Shown here: one piece after another, positions 10,803 through 22,785 of the stretch
Position numbering within the stretch: the first letter of the stretch is position 1
How the letters are laid out: each line of letters opens with the position of its first letter
NCBI GenBank assembly: GCA_022495005.1
Contig: JAGYXB010001412.1
Coordinates: forward strand, 248,001-312,000
DNA from: Rhyacophila brunnea
Lineage: Eukaryota; Arthropoda; Insecta; Trichoptera; Rhyacophilidae
Length of the DNA: 64,000 bases
Reading direction: 5' to 3'
Position numbers and translations under genes: made by a program
The notes under the pieces: generated by a model
The model's input: the letters and a program-made list of their open reading frames with translations, nothing else
Database searches by the model: none
What the model was told of the DNA's origin: nothing

Positions 10803-11915
10803 CTTGAAGATAGAGAAGTTGGTAATGTGATGGTCAAAATGGAGATTTTATGGTATTTTCAGAGCATAAGCCTGGAAGTTCCTTAAACGTTGTAGATAAT
10901 CTATTTATATAATTTTGAAGCCTTATTATCCTTCAGATTTATTTTAAATTCGGTTAGGTTATGTTTAAATAAACTTGACCATCAAGCATACATAACACCG
11001 AACCCACGATTGGCACGGCAACACCATTCACACTGGCCGGCAGGAAAACGAAGCGCGCAAGCCAGGACAAACGTCAAAACAATCGAGATGTCGCTGACAG
11101 GTTCCGCCAATGAATGTGATAAGAAGATAATCCGGCAGGGTTACGGAGCTCTTGATACCCAGCCGCCGTCGAGTTCAGAGGTTGTGTAAGCCGCCAGTGA
11201 ACTTAGTAACCGGTGGGCTTACTTTAAATTCTGTGCTACGTTTAACCTAAAAAAAGAATAATGTCGAGGAGCCGTCATCATGTGAAGACAATTAAACCGC
11301 AAGTATTATCTGTGTCGTTCCCGTGATCCATTGTATTCGGCATCCGGACATCGTGGCTAGTTATTTAGTATTTATAGTTCACCATAGCTTCGTTTCAGTC
11401 TACTTAAATTCTAATAAAATCTCGTGTTCGTATTATTACCATGTCAGATGTATCTACCTTGTTCGTATTCTTGAGAAATTGTATCTATCTATTTATTATC
11501 TGTTACCGCAGACTTTTATTTAAATTAGCCTTATACTTTCTTTTGTTACATCTGACATTATCTCCTCCGGGAGTGGCGTCCAATTTTGATATTTCATATT
11601 TCAGGAACTTTCTCGGCCATAAGTATATACCGTAAGTAATTTTTATAGGTTGGAAGGCGCGTAAGCTGGATTAGGTCCGAGGATTGCAACCCACGTCCTG
11701 AAAACTAATTTCTCCTCGCTCTATCCGATTCCCCTTTTCCCGTATTTTATAATTCCAATTGCCCCTTATATATATGATATGCCCTATAGTAGATCCTATT
11801 TAGGTACCCTTAACTCATACCATATTATTGGCGCCCTGCCTCTCCGTTCAGTTGCCAGGATACCTGGAATGACGACAACCTCAAATGGGCCCTATTTGAA
11901 AGGGGTGTCGACGCA
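10803..11915. other. Intergenic: YqaJ-unit relic and possible retroelement leader
   Basis: Bases 10845-10925 resemble the lead of the YqaJ tandem unit (TGGTATTTTCAG followed by a similar decayed frame), so the satellite may be embedded in another copy of that element. From 10980 the base composition shifts to more GC-rich. TTGGCGCCCTGCC at about 11828 could be a primer-binding site for the gag gene that starts at 11916, since TGGCGCCC is the usual first 8 bases for a tRNA-Lys primer, but the match does not continue. No LTR pair was found. Confidence 0.3.
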
Positions 11916-12611
11916 GTGGGCGATTTGGAAGCTATGCGTTTGCAGGCTGTCGCCTGGGAGGCGGGAGTTAAAGCCAACCCCCTCAGAACCGCTGATTTTA
12001 ATAACTTTGGGAAAGACCTAGTAAAATCTTATAGGATCACTTCTGATGGCACAACACCCGTGCACGATCTCATTCTGAGAATTGAAGAATTAAGAGAAAG
12101 CAGGCACACCTCGGCTAGTAGCTTGATCTCGGGTTTTCCGGATCTCCTCAAAGGGGACGCATTCAAGTGGTATCGCCACAAGAAAGACTTATTCACAACA
12201 TGGGAAGGCTTAAAGAAGGCCCTTTACTTACATTTTGAAGGTACCGTAGTTCTTTATAAATTTTCAGACGAAATCGCCAAAGGGGTACAGCGACCCGGGG
12301 AAACTGCCGCTAAATACATTTTAGACATGACCGATATGGCCAAGAGGTTGGGTGACGTGAGTAACTTTAAACTTTTAAACCTAGTTGTCATGGGACTCCA
12401 TGACAGTTATAAGGCAATTTTACTCGCGAAAGAACTAACGTCACTCGATCAAGTAGAGTCTCTCCGTCATATGATCGATCACTTCAAAATGGGTCCAAAA
12501 CACAAATCAAAGTTAAAGACCCAACCTCTTGAGTCACCGGTGGCCGCTTGTTCATCTAAGCCTCAATTCAATGTCACTCCTCATTCTCCGAAACCTCCAG
12601 TAGAACCTTAA
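11916..12611 (+). CDS. gag: LTR-retrotransposon Gag (capsid region)
   Basis: A 231-aa frame matches the retrotransposon gag family. The capsid signature FKWYRHKKDLFTTWEGLKKA lies at about residues 89-108, followed by QRPGETAAKYILDM (residues 127-140), which corresponds to the conserved gag core of Ty3-type elements. The C-terminal part is basic and proline-rich. A stop at 12611 separates it from a zinc-knuckle segment in the following sequence (CRKCLKPGHH...CPVC), so the original protein was probably longer. The start is chosen as the first ATG before the conserved region. No reverse transcriptase follows. Confidence 0.75.
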   Translation: MGDLEAMRLQAVAWEAGVKANPLRTADFNNFGKDLVKSYRITSDGTTPVHDLILRIEELRESRHTSASSLISGFPDLLKGDAFKWYRHKKDLFTTWEGLKKALYLHFEGTVVLYKFSDEIAKGVQRPGETAAKYILDMTDMAKRLGDVSNFKLLNLVVMGLHDSYKAILLAKELTSLDQVESLRHMIDHFKMGPKHKSKLKTQPLESPVAACSSKPQFNVTPHSPKPPVEP

Positions 12612-13060
12612 GTACTAAATTGTCGCAAATGCCTGAAACCCGGTCACCATTACTTGAATTGTAGGACCATCCGTCACCCTATTTGTTTTATCTGTCGTAA
12701 GGCGTTTACGACTTCCTCGCGTTGCCCGGTATGTAAAGCCGCAGGCACCGATTTTTCTAGAGTTAACACTACATCTTCTAGACCAGTAGCAATTAATAAC
12801 ACTCCAAGAAAAAACCGAGAGCGCCTTCCGGTTGCAAACCCTCCATAGAGTACATGGATAGGGAGTGGAAGGCTTGGCTGGCGTACGTCGCTTATTTTCA
12901 AAATTCGGTTTCCATTTCTCCGTTATCAAAGCCCAACCACTTGGATGCCAGGCCTTTCCTGAGCATTCCAATTGGTGTGGAGCGTTTCGAGGGTCTGCTG
13001 GACTCGGGGGGCTTCCATTGCTAATCGTTGACAGCATGCCGGGGAGCGTCCCCCAGTATG
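12612..13060 (+). pseudogene. Gag zinc knuckles and protease start, broken
   Basis: Directly after the gag stop the sequence reads through a Cys/His array (CRKC, HHYLNC, CFICRK, CPVC at 12624-12737) and then, in other frames, FLSIPIGVERFEGLLDSGG-like sequence at about 12950-13015, the flap and DSG active-site motif of a retroviral-type aspartic protease. Stops and frameshifts interrupt it and similarity ends by about 13060. The order gag-knuckle-protease confirms an LTR element truncated 3'. Confidence 0.6.
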
Positions 13061-14344
13061 TTTGCGACGTGACGTTGCATAAGAAGTAATTATATCTAAT
13101 TATTAGTGTACGCATGCACATGAGGAAAGTAATAAAAGAAACACAAAAAGAAACCTGAAGTGAACAACCAAACGTCCTGCTACGTTGCCTGCCTCCACCC
13201 TTCATCGTCAATTTTCATCCTAAATTGGCAGAATACCAATCTATATCCTTCCTACATAATAAATTACTATCTCGTTAACCCGTTAATTCAAGTTATGTGT
13301 ATGAAAGACATGACACGTTGCATATATACATATTTTGTAGTTAGAAAGAATGAAGAATTAATTATCGAAAACTAATTCTGAGTATGTTTGAATGTTTTTA
13401 TTCTATGGGCGTCACGACGCCCTCATAAGTCTTAATAATCTTCGACGGGGTGCTGTCCGTCAATGTGACAATTGGTGATATGTAATATTATGCTTTTTAC
13501 TTCCGGATTTAAGATTAATAACCCACTATTGTTTGTTACGTCGTCGCAATCAAGTTACTAAGTTAAATTGAACACTTACATCTATCTACTCGGTCGGTGC
13601 GCGGACAACGATGTTTCACACTTTCACCCTCCGGCTTGCACACGTGTTCGGTCATTTTTATGGCCGGTGCGTTTTTTTTCTCGGCTTTTGGCGGGTGGAC
13701 GCCCCCGCACATCTCCTTTGTCTTACAGTGATTTTCGGCCTTTGGTCGCAGGCTGTTTTCATCTCGGTCCTTCGAGTAGGTATTTACTTCAGTCTGTTAC
13801 CGATATCACACCATCATGAACCGAATCCCCATACCGCCGGGCATCGATGCCGTACGTGGCTGCTTCTTGGGAGACCTGGAGAAACGGAGACCAACAATGT
13901 TTTGGACTGACTATCAGGGACGGAGAGGCAATCTATTTGGTCTGCTTCACTTCAGCGATACCCGATGCCACTCTGCGGATCTACAATGCGTACCGTATAG
14001 CTCCCGGCGCCTTAGTGGCTTAAAGTGGTGCGATAGTAAAAACATGAGTTTCTAGTGTTTAATTAATTTAGGTGAAGTTAGGGGGTTTTACGGTATAACA
14101 AAAATATGGGCACGATGGACAAAGCGGAAATGATGCTTAGTAGTCTTTCGTGCATGCGAAAATCTATTAAATGGTATAAGAAAGTGGCTTTCCACACACA
14201 TAAGACTTACATTTATTAAATATATTCTATCAAATTTATATTATATTTCATTATATATTTTATATTTCAAATACAAACTTGAAACAGGCAACAAAAAAAA
14301 ATTGGTCGAATTTCAGTAATGTGTAATCAAACTAGTTGAAAAAT
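13061..14344. other. No firmly recognisable gene
   Basis: Includes a short open frame at 13816-14055 (79 aa, beginning MNRIPIPPGIDAVRGC) that I do not recognise and that may be retroelement leader. GGGCGTCACGACGCCC at about 13407 is a perfect short palindrome. Confidence 0.3.
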
Positions 14345-14660
14345 ATAGTGTAAAACTGTACACCCCATAGGCCCACGGCATCAACTGGTGATAATCCGGT
14401 ACACCAATCAGTGGGGGCCGCGACGCCAATCGCCGCCTGCAGGTTAGTCAGACACAAACTGCTCCCAGTAGCCCCCCGCCCCGCCCAAAACCCAGGTCAA
14501 TCTTCCACCTCCCACCAAGCCTCCCAGATCGCACCGAAAAGACGACTAACTGGATGAAGAAGCAGCTATACTTGCTACGACTGAAGCATGGCCGACGTGA
14601 GTAGTCATAATGGGATAGTGACGCTTCGGCGGAAGCGCACTGCTCTTTTCTGTGTCCAAT
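14345..14660 (+). other. Proline-rich coding relic
   Basis: GC-rich stretch whose translations are rich in Pro, Ser and Arg (for example VAPPPRPKPRS) with a possible acidic helix after it. It resembles the linker of MYB-like transposon proteins such as the one starting at 14897, but no single frame is open throughout. Confidence 0.25.
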
Positions 14661-14896
14661 AATGCAACCTATTAATTGCTAAAAACGGGTGTACATTTAT
14701 GATCGCCTAAGAGTTTGCATTATATTTTTGTCTATGCCCTCATCTGACGGCTATTTCGCGCTCGCAAAAACTTTCATAAGAACAGATACGTCGGTAAGTC
14801 AGATTTGATTTCAAATATACTGTGTCGCTTTTATAAAATAATATGTAGGAATTATACTTAAAGTGTATTTATTTATTCCTTTACAGAATTAACAAA

Positions 14897-16365
14897 ATGC
14901 CAGTGGCAAATAGCTATCAGATGGAGCAGTTGGTGGAATTCATGGAATGTAAGTACATACACGCCTACTAAAATTATGCCAACATGTGGAATTAACACAG
15001 TTCGAGACATAGCCTGTATCATTATTATGACATAATTATATGGTTGGAAGTGTTTAATTTGCGATGGCGAATTGTGTAATGACCTCATTTTATGAGACTA
15101 AAAACCAAACCATAACCTACTGTAACTCAAACCAGCTTAACCGCAATGATATGGAATACTATAACATTACCATATTTTCCGTAGTGCATCCAGACCTCGT
15201 CGCCGGAAGGCTTACCGGGCAGTTCACCAGCCTCTACATGGAGAGGTTGTGGAGAGAACTGTCGGAGCAATTGAATGCTTGTGTGGGTGGTGCCACAAAA
15301 TCTCACAGACGGTGGAAAAAGGTGATGTACTATTTATTACTAGTATCGGTAGAAATTATTATTTATTTAAATATAATAGACTGTGTCAACAACCTATCCA
15401 ATATTATTTTACAAAATATCTTACTCTCCACATAAATCCACCATAGGTAGAGTACTAAATCGTTAGTAATATTGTTGAAATTGAAAATTTCTAATTATTA
15501 TTGTTTACAGGTATGGCAAGACACGAGGCGGAACACGCGGGCCAAAATGGCCAAAATCCTGATCTCCCAGAGGAAGACAGGAGGCGGCCCGCCCTCTAGA
15601 ATCCGGCTGTCTGCTCTCCAGCAGCGAATTATGGCTCTAATCCAGCCATTTACCGTTACTGGGGAGCCAGGTAGACAGGGCAATTACTCTGGGGGGTAGG
15701 TCATTCATAAAATTCTATATTGATTAACAGTATAAAAAGGTTCACCCGTCGCATGTTTACTTATGATAACATTTAATTCACAGGTACCAAAGGAAATCTT
15801 GGGTTGCGTTTGTGTCAATGTCGCGTCAACATCGGAGCCCCAACGGTGGATCAACCAACCCGGCACCAGCAGCATGGAGGTGGCACTCACCGCAACCCCT
15901 CCTACTGTACCTACTACAGCATATTCAGAATCATCATCAGATGCAGATATGATGACAACCCCCGAATGTGAAATTTCTGCGACACCACGGCTCACGGCTC
16001 AAACTGTTGCACTGGAAGACAGTGCTGCCTTCACAAGAGCCCATGCTGCTACAAGTGAAGGCAGTGCTGTCTTCCCAGCAACAGTGAGAGCCCGCAGGCT
16101 CTCGTTGTCACAAACTTCTGTGGCAACGCAGACAATGGGTCCGGTGCCCGTGTTGAATGCCGCCGTAGAGTTGCTGACCATCAACGTTGCTGCGCTCAGG
16201 TCTGACATGGTGGCTCTCGGCATTGCAACCAGGTCAGACACGCAGGCTCTGATCATTGCAACCAGGTTAGAGACGCAGGCTCTGATCGGTGCAGCCAAGT
16301 CAGAGTTGAGCGCACTAATATTAATGCTAGGTGCAAAAATAGACAATCTCGGCAATGCACCGTGA
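14897..16365 (+). CDS. Harbinger-type MYB/SANT-like protein, four exons
   Basis: Exons fit at 14897-14948, 15185-15321, 15511-about 15695 and 15784-16365 with GT-AG introns of roughly 90-240 bp. Spliced exons 1-3 read MEQLVEFMELHPDLVAGRLT..., then RRWKKVWQDTRRNTRAKMAK and GGGPPSRIRLSALQQRI, the MYB/SANT-like domain that accompanies PIF/Harbinger transposases and helps bind transposon ends. Exon 4 is a long Ala/Thr/Ser-rich frame (about 194 codons) with repeated IATRSDTQAL-type segments forming a helical repeat at the end. Joining exon 3 to exon 4 at the obvious sites leaves a one-base phase mismatch next to a run of six G, so an indel or a different donor is possible. The coding potential of exons 1-3 is otherwise undamaged. 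Confidence 0.7.
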
Positions 16366-16375
16366 TCACTTCTTT

Positions 16376-17482
16376 GGGGTGGTTGTTGCTATTTCGGGGG
16401 TTTCACTGAATCATAATTACCGTGTTGAGCCGAATATAAATTAAGATTTTACAGCATCGTGTATATCAGTATAAGTGATCCTTATTACATTTTAAACCAT
16501 GTATGATTTCACCTGTTTACAATCAACTGTGAAATATTATTTTATATTTGTCTCAAAACAGTTTTTTCATGTAAATACTCAAAAGAAATCAATTTCAAAG
16601 TATACATTCATGTCAGTATCCTTATGAAAAACCAATAATTTGTCTAGTTCTGTTTCAATGCTGTGATTTATTTAAATGGAATTGTTTGATTTTTAATTTA
16701 ATTTTTTGTGTATTTATGTGTGTCTGCATCTGTGATTTTTCCAGCCTTATCAAATTTTATGCAAACCTATATTAAATTTCATATGTTGTGCGTATAATTA
16801 CTATGTATAATTAGTCTATATAATATTTCTAAGGAATTGTTTAATAAGTGTTTATGTGTGCCTGCATAGTGTATTTTGTTTGATATTATAATAAGTATCT
16901 TGAAAATGCAAATTTTACGCAAAACTATATTAAATTTAGTGATTTTGTGCTATTGATTGTGTACAAAAATCATTTTTTGAGACAGGATGAACAGAATATT
17001 TACCTTTTTATCAAAAAAATGCAATAAAGTGAAAGAAATTTATTATCATTTTTATTCATTAATCATCCCAACAGACCTGTCCATGACTACATTCTATTAC
17101 ACAATCATAATTGTACATACACAAGATACTCAACTTTACTTTATTGTGTTCCAAACTGTACTTAGTACAGGCCATTTTGAAAAGTCAATATTTGAATAAA
17201 TTTTTTTGAAGTTTTACTATACTTTTTAATGTTATTTATATATTATGTTTTCGATACTTTGAATTTTCTATGAAATTGCCAAACATAGTACCGAAAAATT
17301 AAGAGGTAAATTACAAATCACAAAAATATGATTATCTCAAAATCAGATTGCACTTATTTAAATAGTAGTGCGTGTTATTTGACATTATAATAATAATCAT
17401 TAATATTTTATATTTCATATTTTAATACTTGTTGTTTGCGCAGTTATTGTTTCTGAAGTATAAATAGATATTTCGCTCAGCT
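16376..17482. other. AT-rich, degenerate tandem duplication
   Basis: No gene seen. Segments around 16700-16800 and 16840-16960 share TGTTTATGTGTGYCTGCAT-like and CTATATTAAATTT motifs in the same order, suggesting an old tandem duplication of about 140 bp. Confidence 0.4.
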
Positions 17483-17704
17483 ATGCAACGGACACCACCT
17501 GATCCTGGGCCAAGCACCAGTTCGACCCGAAAGGTGGTTGGGAGTATGGAGGGCGTACCCTCGGAACTTCCTAAAAAGAAGATTTTACGTCCCAGGAAAC
17601 CTGGGACTGATGAAGACTCATCTAATATACATCGGGCTTCACCTGACTCTGATGTCCTAGTCCCATCAACACTAAGCGCTCCAACCACGATACAGCCAGT
17701 ATCA
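17483..17704 (+). pseudogene. Non-LTR retrotransposon ORF1, N-terminal part
   Basis: The frame begins MQRTPPDPGPSTSSTRK and is Pro/Ser/Lys-rich, like the N-terminus of R1/jockey-type ORF1 proteins. It is the first of several pieces of one element: further ORF1 sequence lies at 18797-19456 and the zinc knuckle at 21620. Sequence after 17704 looks like an LTR. Confidence 0.45.
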
Positions 17705-18515
17705 TGTTATTTACACATGACACACTTTATTCATGATGGTAACACCACGCAAAAGACGACCTCAGTACGCATGCGCACTACGATAGTTTTAACGGAGTTC
17801 GTTAAACTATCTCCGGCGCTAAAGAAGCAAGGCGGCTTTTTAACATGAAGGCGAAGCGAAATTCAGTCTCTCAGTTCTTATCTTTCGGACGAAGCAGACG
17901 TGCGCTCTCAGTTCCGAACATTCGTGCGAAGAAGACCGCTCTTAAGTTCCGAGCCTCAGACCGGGGCACATGACTTTGATTTCCTGACGTTTGGAGACGA
18001 TTATTATGGCCAACCGAAGGACGTCCCTCTCAAGCCAGGAGATCGAAGGAAGCCCATGGTCCCGACACATTTGAAGACGCACTCCTCGATTACGCCCTGG
18101 AAGGAATCGAGGGCGGCGAAGAGCTGAGAGCATATTTGTATTGTGGTATTTATTGTAATTTCATTACATTACGGTCCACCGAATTACCCTTTTATTTGTG
18201 TTCTAAATTGTTTAAATTATACTACGCTAGGCGCTCGTAATTGATTAACTTATTTTACACCTTTATATACTCTCGCCCGCTAGTAATTTTTATATCTTAA
18301 TTACACTTCTGTTAAAATTCTTTACCCGCGTTTTATTTAAATAACCTTTATCATTGTAAATCTATGCATTTCATAGAGTGGCAATTACACTTCTGTTAAA
18401 ATTCTTTACCCGCGTTTTATTTAAATAACCTTTATCATTGTAAATCTATGCATTTCATAGAGTGGCGCTCAAACCGAGATATTCCTAATTGCATTTCTAT
18501 GTATTTTATATTACA
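17705..18515. mobile_element. Candidate solo LTR within the LINE
   Basis: The segment starts TGTTATTTACAC and ends TATATTACA, about 811 bp, similar in length to the solo LTRs elsewhere in the window, and separates pieces of the same LINE ORF1. I do not find a matching target duplication (ATCA on the left, GGAA on the right), so the boundaries are tentative. Confidence 0.3.
18299..18466. repeat. 84-bp tandem duplication
   Basis: AATTACACTTCTGTTAAAAT and the following sequence to GAGTGGC occur twice in immediate succession, apparently identical. Confidence 0.9.
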
Positions 18516-18796
18516 GGAACAACCGAATGAGTAAAGTAACCGGACAGGTAACTGAAGTTTTAGAGGTAATGTCAATCTACCCACGACCCTGCATTTCCCG
18601 AGTCTCATGTTCTGCCGCGCTCCTATCCCGTCTCCACACTCCCCATACCCAGGTGCACCCGCCTATATTTCCCCTCCAATTCCCTTCCTACCCATCATAA
18701 ATCCTACCCACCCTACCTACCTTTTCCTACATCACACCAGCTCCACTAGATTGCATCACTCCCCGACCAAGTCAGACAGGCGAAAATGACTCAGCA

Positions 18797-19456
18797 ATGA
18801 CACATTTGAAGGCCATTCAAGAGGCGCTCAAATCAAAGGTTGCTCCTAAATTAATGTACGAGCAAGTATACCAATCAACACTATCCTTGGCATTCGCTCT
18901 CGGAGACATGAACACAAGCCTTTTAAAAGCTGAACACCTTGCAGCATCCCGAGATATGGAATTAGAAAACATAAGCCTTCGGATGGCATTAATGCAGGAT
19001 TTGCACACAGAAAATACCGAAATAATTGCAGCCTCGCGTGCGGAGATCGAAGTCCTCAAACTTCAAATCTTCGAACAAAGCACCAGTTGACGCCTGAATT
19101 AACCATCCCGACCTGGGCAACAATAGTCAGCCGACGTTCAATGGCTTCTTTAGCTCCACCACCACCTAGCCAACACCAGGCTCGTCCGGGTGTATTATTC
19201 TTCCCTACGACAGAGGGCGACAAAACTTTCAATATCGACTAAGACTATTTTAAAATCTACCCTTTTCCTGGACGTTCAAATCTCAGGAATCCGCAAAATT
19301 CGAAATGGAGGAATTATTGTCCATCCCCGGACAGAAGAGGCAAAATGCTTACTCATTGCCCCTGGTATGTCAACCGAAAAAGAGCTCAAGGAAGCAATAT
19401 TCAAGTCCACAAAGGACAAATCGGGCCTTTCTGAAGCAGACTGTGTTAAAGCAACT
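18797..19456 (+). pseudogene. Non-LTR retrotransposon ORF1, central part
   Basis: A helical segment (97-aa frame at 18797-19090, predicted coiled coil) is followed after a stop by a second frame containing IRKIRNGGIIV (about 19276-19308), the conserved strand of the RNA-recognition-like domain in R1/jockey ORF1. Frames change several times. The region is cut at 19457 by LTR-like sequence. Confidence 0.6.
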
Positions 19457-20414
19457 GTAACGTTATTTATAACCACAACTATTATAAATACGTCACTATC
19501 CACTGGCAATTCATCGTGTTGCTTCGATTACAATGCGGATTTGTAATTATGTTTCCAGGCTGTTCTTCATCAATTTGTGTTCGTTGCAAACCTACCTTGG
19601 TATTGCGAACGTAGTATAGTAGTAAAGTATTGCAGGTTCGACTCCTGTTAATATTGATTGTTTGCCTTGTCGCAATCTACTTATTACCCACCTCTTGTAT
19701 TTATAAAGGTGGGGTGTTAATAATCACTCTCAATTGTGTACACGTGACTATGTCACAATATAGGTTCGATTCCTCCCTACTTCTATTAAGTGTTTAATGA
19801 TTTTCTTTTTAAAAAACTGCTTACCTATGCATATAGTAGGTAGGGTTGGTTTTTGCAAGGTTCGCTTGGTTCTATGTAGGGCATTATTAAATAGTTTTCA
19901 TAATACAGAGTCCCATTCAGTGTTTGACCCTGTTTTATATCTATATACTATGGTGAAATAGTACTATTGTTGTTTTAGCATTTGGTCGCATTATAAAATT
20001 ATAATTCACCTGATTAAATAAATTGTGTGTTATAATTAACTTTGTTGTCGTAATTTAGGTTTTTGCATAACCGTGTTCATGGAATTACTCCTTACTAAAT
20101 TCTTTTATTTAATACTATTTCCTAATTTGTCCCCTGTGTGTTTTGCTCAATGGATAGATTAGGTGGCGCCTGACATTATCAATAATAGGATACCGAGTTG
20201 CACGGATTGTTCCAGAATTTACCGCATCGACAACGGTACTCACGCCCTTTCAGTTATCAATTTTTTTATTGTCTCATTTGCTCTGTTTTACTACAACGGC
20301 TGAACAGTCGTTTGTTGGCGATTTTGGTGCTTGTATTTTTCTCTATTACATACTCGCAGGGGTAAGCCGAGTATAATTCTTTTTACTATTTCTTAACTAC
20401 CAAACATCGTAACA
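19457..20414. mobile_element. LTR-like sequence interrupting LINE ORF1
   Basis: Starts TGTAACGTTATTTATAACC, as does the sequence at 38960. The two share a long middle block including TGTGTGTTTTGCTC and GATTAGGTGGCGC. The likely end is ATCGTAACA at about 20414. The left flank is CAAC and the right flank GTAC, so no target duplication is visible; the right end may be rearranged. Confidence 0.5.
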
Positions 20415-20573
20415 GTACTTTGTATCGTATATCGTACCATCGCAACTAAACTGCCAAAGTCCAAAATTATATGTTACGGTTGATAGTCTATCGTTCACAC
20501 TATACGTAGCTAAATTGCCAGCTATACAAAATAGTAAGATACGGCTTTTTAGATGTGACGTGCAATATCAATA

Positions 20574-20743
20574 ATGAATGTTCTAAAATGCCACTACAAA
20601 ATGCGTCAGACTTCGATTCTAGAAATGTTCAACAGCGGAATCAATCGTGCCGTAAAGAAAATTGACACACCTGGCAGTAAGAGAAAAACTACAGCATCTC
20701 AAAAACATTTACCTCATGGTGGATCACACCACCTGGAGAGAGG
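20574..20743 (+). other. Short open stretch between LTRs, unassigned
   Basis: Translation (RQTSILEMFNSG and on) is basic and not recognised as part of the LINE. It is truncated by the LTR that starts at 20744. Confidence 0.25.
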
Positions 20744-21615
20744 TGTAACGATATTTATTCTCGTACCCTGGAATAAAATACGTTATGAACATAATGGCAA
20801 CATTTTGCTACTGAAATTTAACGTCGTTGACATGCCAGACTGGAGCGGCATACTTTTACGTTGGTATTCCTGCGCCGGGACGCCAGTGCGTGCGCGGATA
20901 TATCGATCGACAGTCTAGATCCGGAAGCGAACAAGTGGAGTCGAGTTTGAACGAGACGAGCGTGCCAGTCCTCGGACACTGGCAGACAAAATGGACGACG
21001 ACTCTCTCCCGGTATTTACTTGTATCACTTTTTTAGGGTATTAGCTTCTTGTTTTAATCTTTAATAACTCCCCACATAAACTTTAGTTCTCGTTGTATTA
21101 GGTATGGCATTGTTCAATTTCAATTTGTAATACTTTTACTATATGTTGGTGGCTTGTGCCACGTGTCAAGTTTTGCTATTTTTTGTTCTAATAAATCTAT
21201 GTTTCCGGTCTCGGAACCTATCTAAACAAATCTTATTTAATTTTGCCTTGATTTGTCCCCCCGTGTATGGTACACTCTGTTGGAGGAATCTGGGCAGATG
21301 GTGCCCTTTTACTTTTTCACTATAGTTAACTAACATTCATAAATGGTGTACTGGATGCTTGACGACATTTTGAACATATACAACGGTCCTCACGACCCAG
21401 CAAATAAGTAGGTTTGTTTCCTACAGGGATTTGGTGCATATGCTCTACCGTTTCATCTTGTTTCTGAGTTAGTCGGATGTTAACGGTTATAATGGCTGGG
21501 TGATTGTTGGTACAATTTCACCGATACCATACATGACCCCATGTTTATTATATCGTTACAGTATCATCCCATCGTGGGGCCTTTTTGCCCGCGCATGTGT
21601 TTTTATATCGTTACA
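20744..21615 (+). mobile_element. Solo LTR with 4-bp target duplication GAGG
   Basis: The 872-bp element starts TGTAACGATAT and ends ATATCGTTACA, forming short inverted ends. It is flanked on both sides by GAGG (20740-20743 and 21616-21619). It contains a transcription-type block (AATAAATCTATG, then GATTTGTCCCCC and GATGGTGCCC) shared with the copies at 30387 and, more distantly, 33733, 38960 and 19457. No internal retroelement genes remain, so it arose by LTR-LTR recombination. Confidence 0.85.
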
Positions 21616-21619
21616 GAGG

Positions 21620-21830
21620 CTTTAAGACTTGAAAAACTTAACAATTGGATTCCAAAGAGTCCATGTCGAGAATAGCTGTACACCTCTACAGTCCTGTAAG
21701 TGCCAAGGATATGGACACAAAGCAGAAAAATTTGCAGAAAAGAGAACTGCGCCGAAGAACACAGAAGCAAAATCAAGGAAAACGATAAGGCAAATAAATA
21801 CTGGAATTACTCCAAAATAAACAGGAAAGT
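21620..21830 (+). pseudogene. LINE ORF1 zinc knuckle
   Basis: The frame LTIGFQRVHVEN...SCKCQGYGHKAEKF at about 21638-21740 matches the first CCHC knuckle of R1/jockey-type ORF1 proteins (normally C-x2-C-x4-H-x4-C; here the first and last Cys are changed). It is immediately right of the solo LTR. Confidence 0.65.
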
Positions 21831-21939
21831 AGTTGACCATAAGGCAATAAGCAAAAATTTCCCACATTAACAGAGGACGACGGAAGTGAAGAAACAAAAA
21901 ACCAAATATGGCTACCACTAACAGTAACACTCACCCACC

Positions 21940-22080
21940 ACACACTAGAAATAACCTGCTGCCAACAAAACCTTCAGAGACGTCGAAATGCCACAGACCA
22001 TTTACTTAGCAACTCATCGCAATAGACTTATTAATACTCCAAGAGCCGTATGTCGTCACTAAACTTAGATAGGTTAATGG
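21940..22080 (+). pseudogene. LINE ORF2 endonuclease start
   Basis: QQNLQRRRNATDHLL followed, one frame over, by IDLLILQEPYVV matches the opening strands of the APE-type endonuclease of non-LTR elements. The Glu of QEPYV is the metal-binding residue. The similarity ends near 22060. Position after the ORF1 knuckle fits the normal ORF1-ORF2 order. Confidence 0.7.
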
Positions 22081-22780
22081 AGTTTATCTCAACCTTTGAT
22101 GGAAAAAAAAAATCTGTATCCATTCCTTAACGACTGTGACATGGCTATTGAAATATGTCCAAATGAATTGAAACCAATTCTTTTAAAATATGATTCATTG
22201 TGTAGTAGTGTTACATCTACATTGTAGGTGGACGCCTCCCACGTTAAATAATTATTGGTACTGTTCGGTTAAAGCGGATACAATGGATACAAAATAATTG
22301 TAGCCCTCAGCTTTTCAAGGTCCTTGGCCGGCGTGACAAAATCTTTTACCAATCAGTAAGTAGGTAATAAATTATCATAGGAGTATTGTATACGTTGACC
22401 AATTAGTAAGTAGGTAATAAATTATCATCAAACATATTCTGTTGCAAGCAGTGATACCCAACCGCGTGACTAGGAGATTTCGCAAACATTTTTGTAACTA
22501 CTGTTAAAATTGAAGTAGTTTGTGATTTTTTGTTAAACATCGCGTTACATAATATCTATCAGCAAAGTATTTGAAACGTGTACGCTGACTGCTTAATCAT
22601 TTTGTTGATTCATTTATATAGTACTTAGCTATGTGTGTTTATAGCATGTTTTATAATTTTCAATCAGTACTTATTCATTGTGTTATTAAACATTTTTAAA
22701 AATAGTTCGTCTAATCGTCGTAAATAGTTCTACCTAGTTCGAACGTCGAACCTAGTTCGTCGTAAAAATAATACAGAAAT
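22081..22780. other. No gene; direct repeat at 22349 and 22400
   Basis: AGTAAGTAGGTAATAAATTA occurs twice about 51 bp apart. It may be the edge of the following Merlin element. Nothing else recognised. Confidence 0.4.
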
Positions 22781-22785
22781 TGGAG

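Noticed and set aside
11828..11841. Definite primer-binding site for the gag element
   Set aside because: Only the first eight bases fit a tRNA-Lys primer and no LTR end could be placed beside it; kept only as a possibility.
15999..16355. Minus-strand ORF (118 aa) opposite the last exon of the MYB-like gene
   Set aside because: Shadow of a low-complexity Ala/Thr/Ser-rich exon; no recognisable domain.
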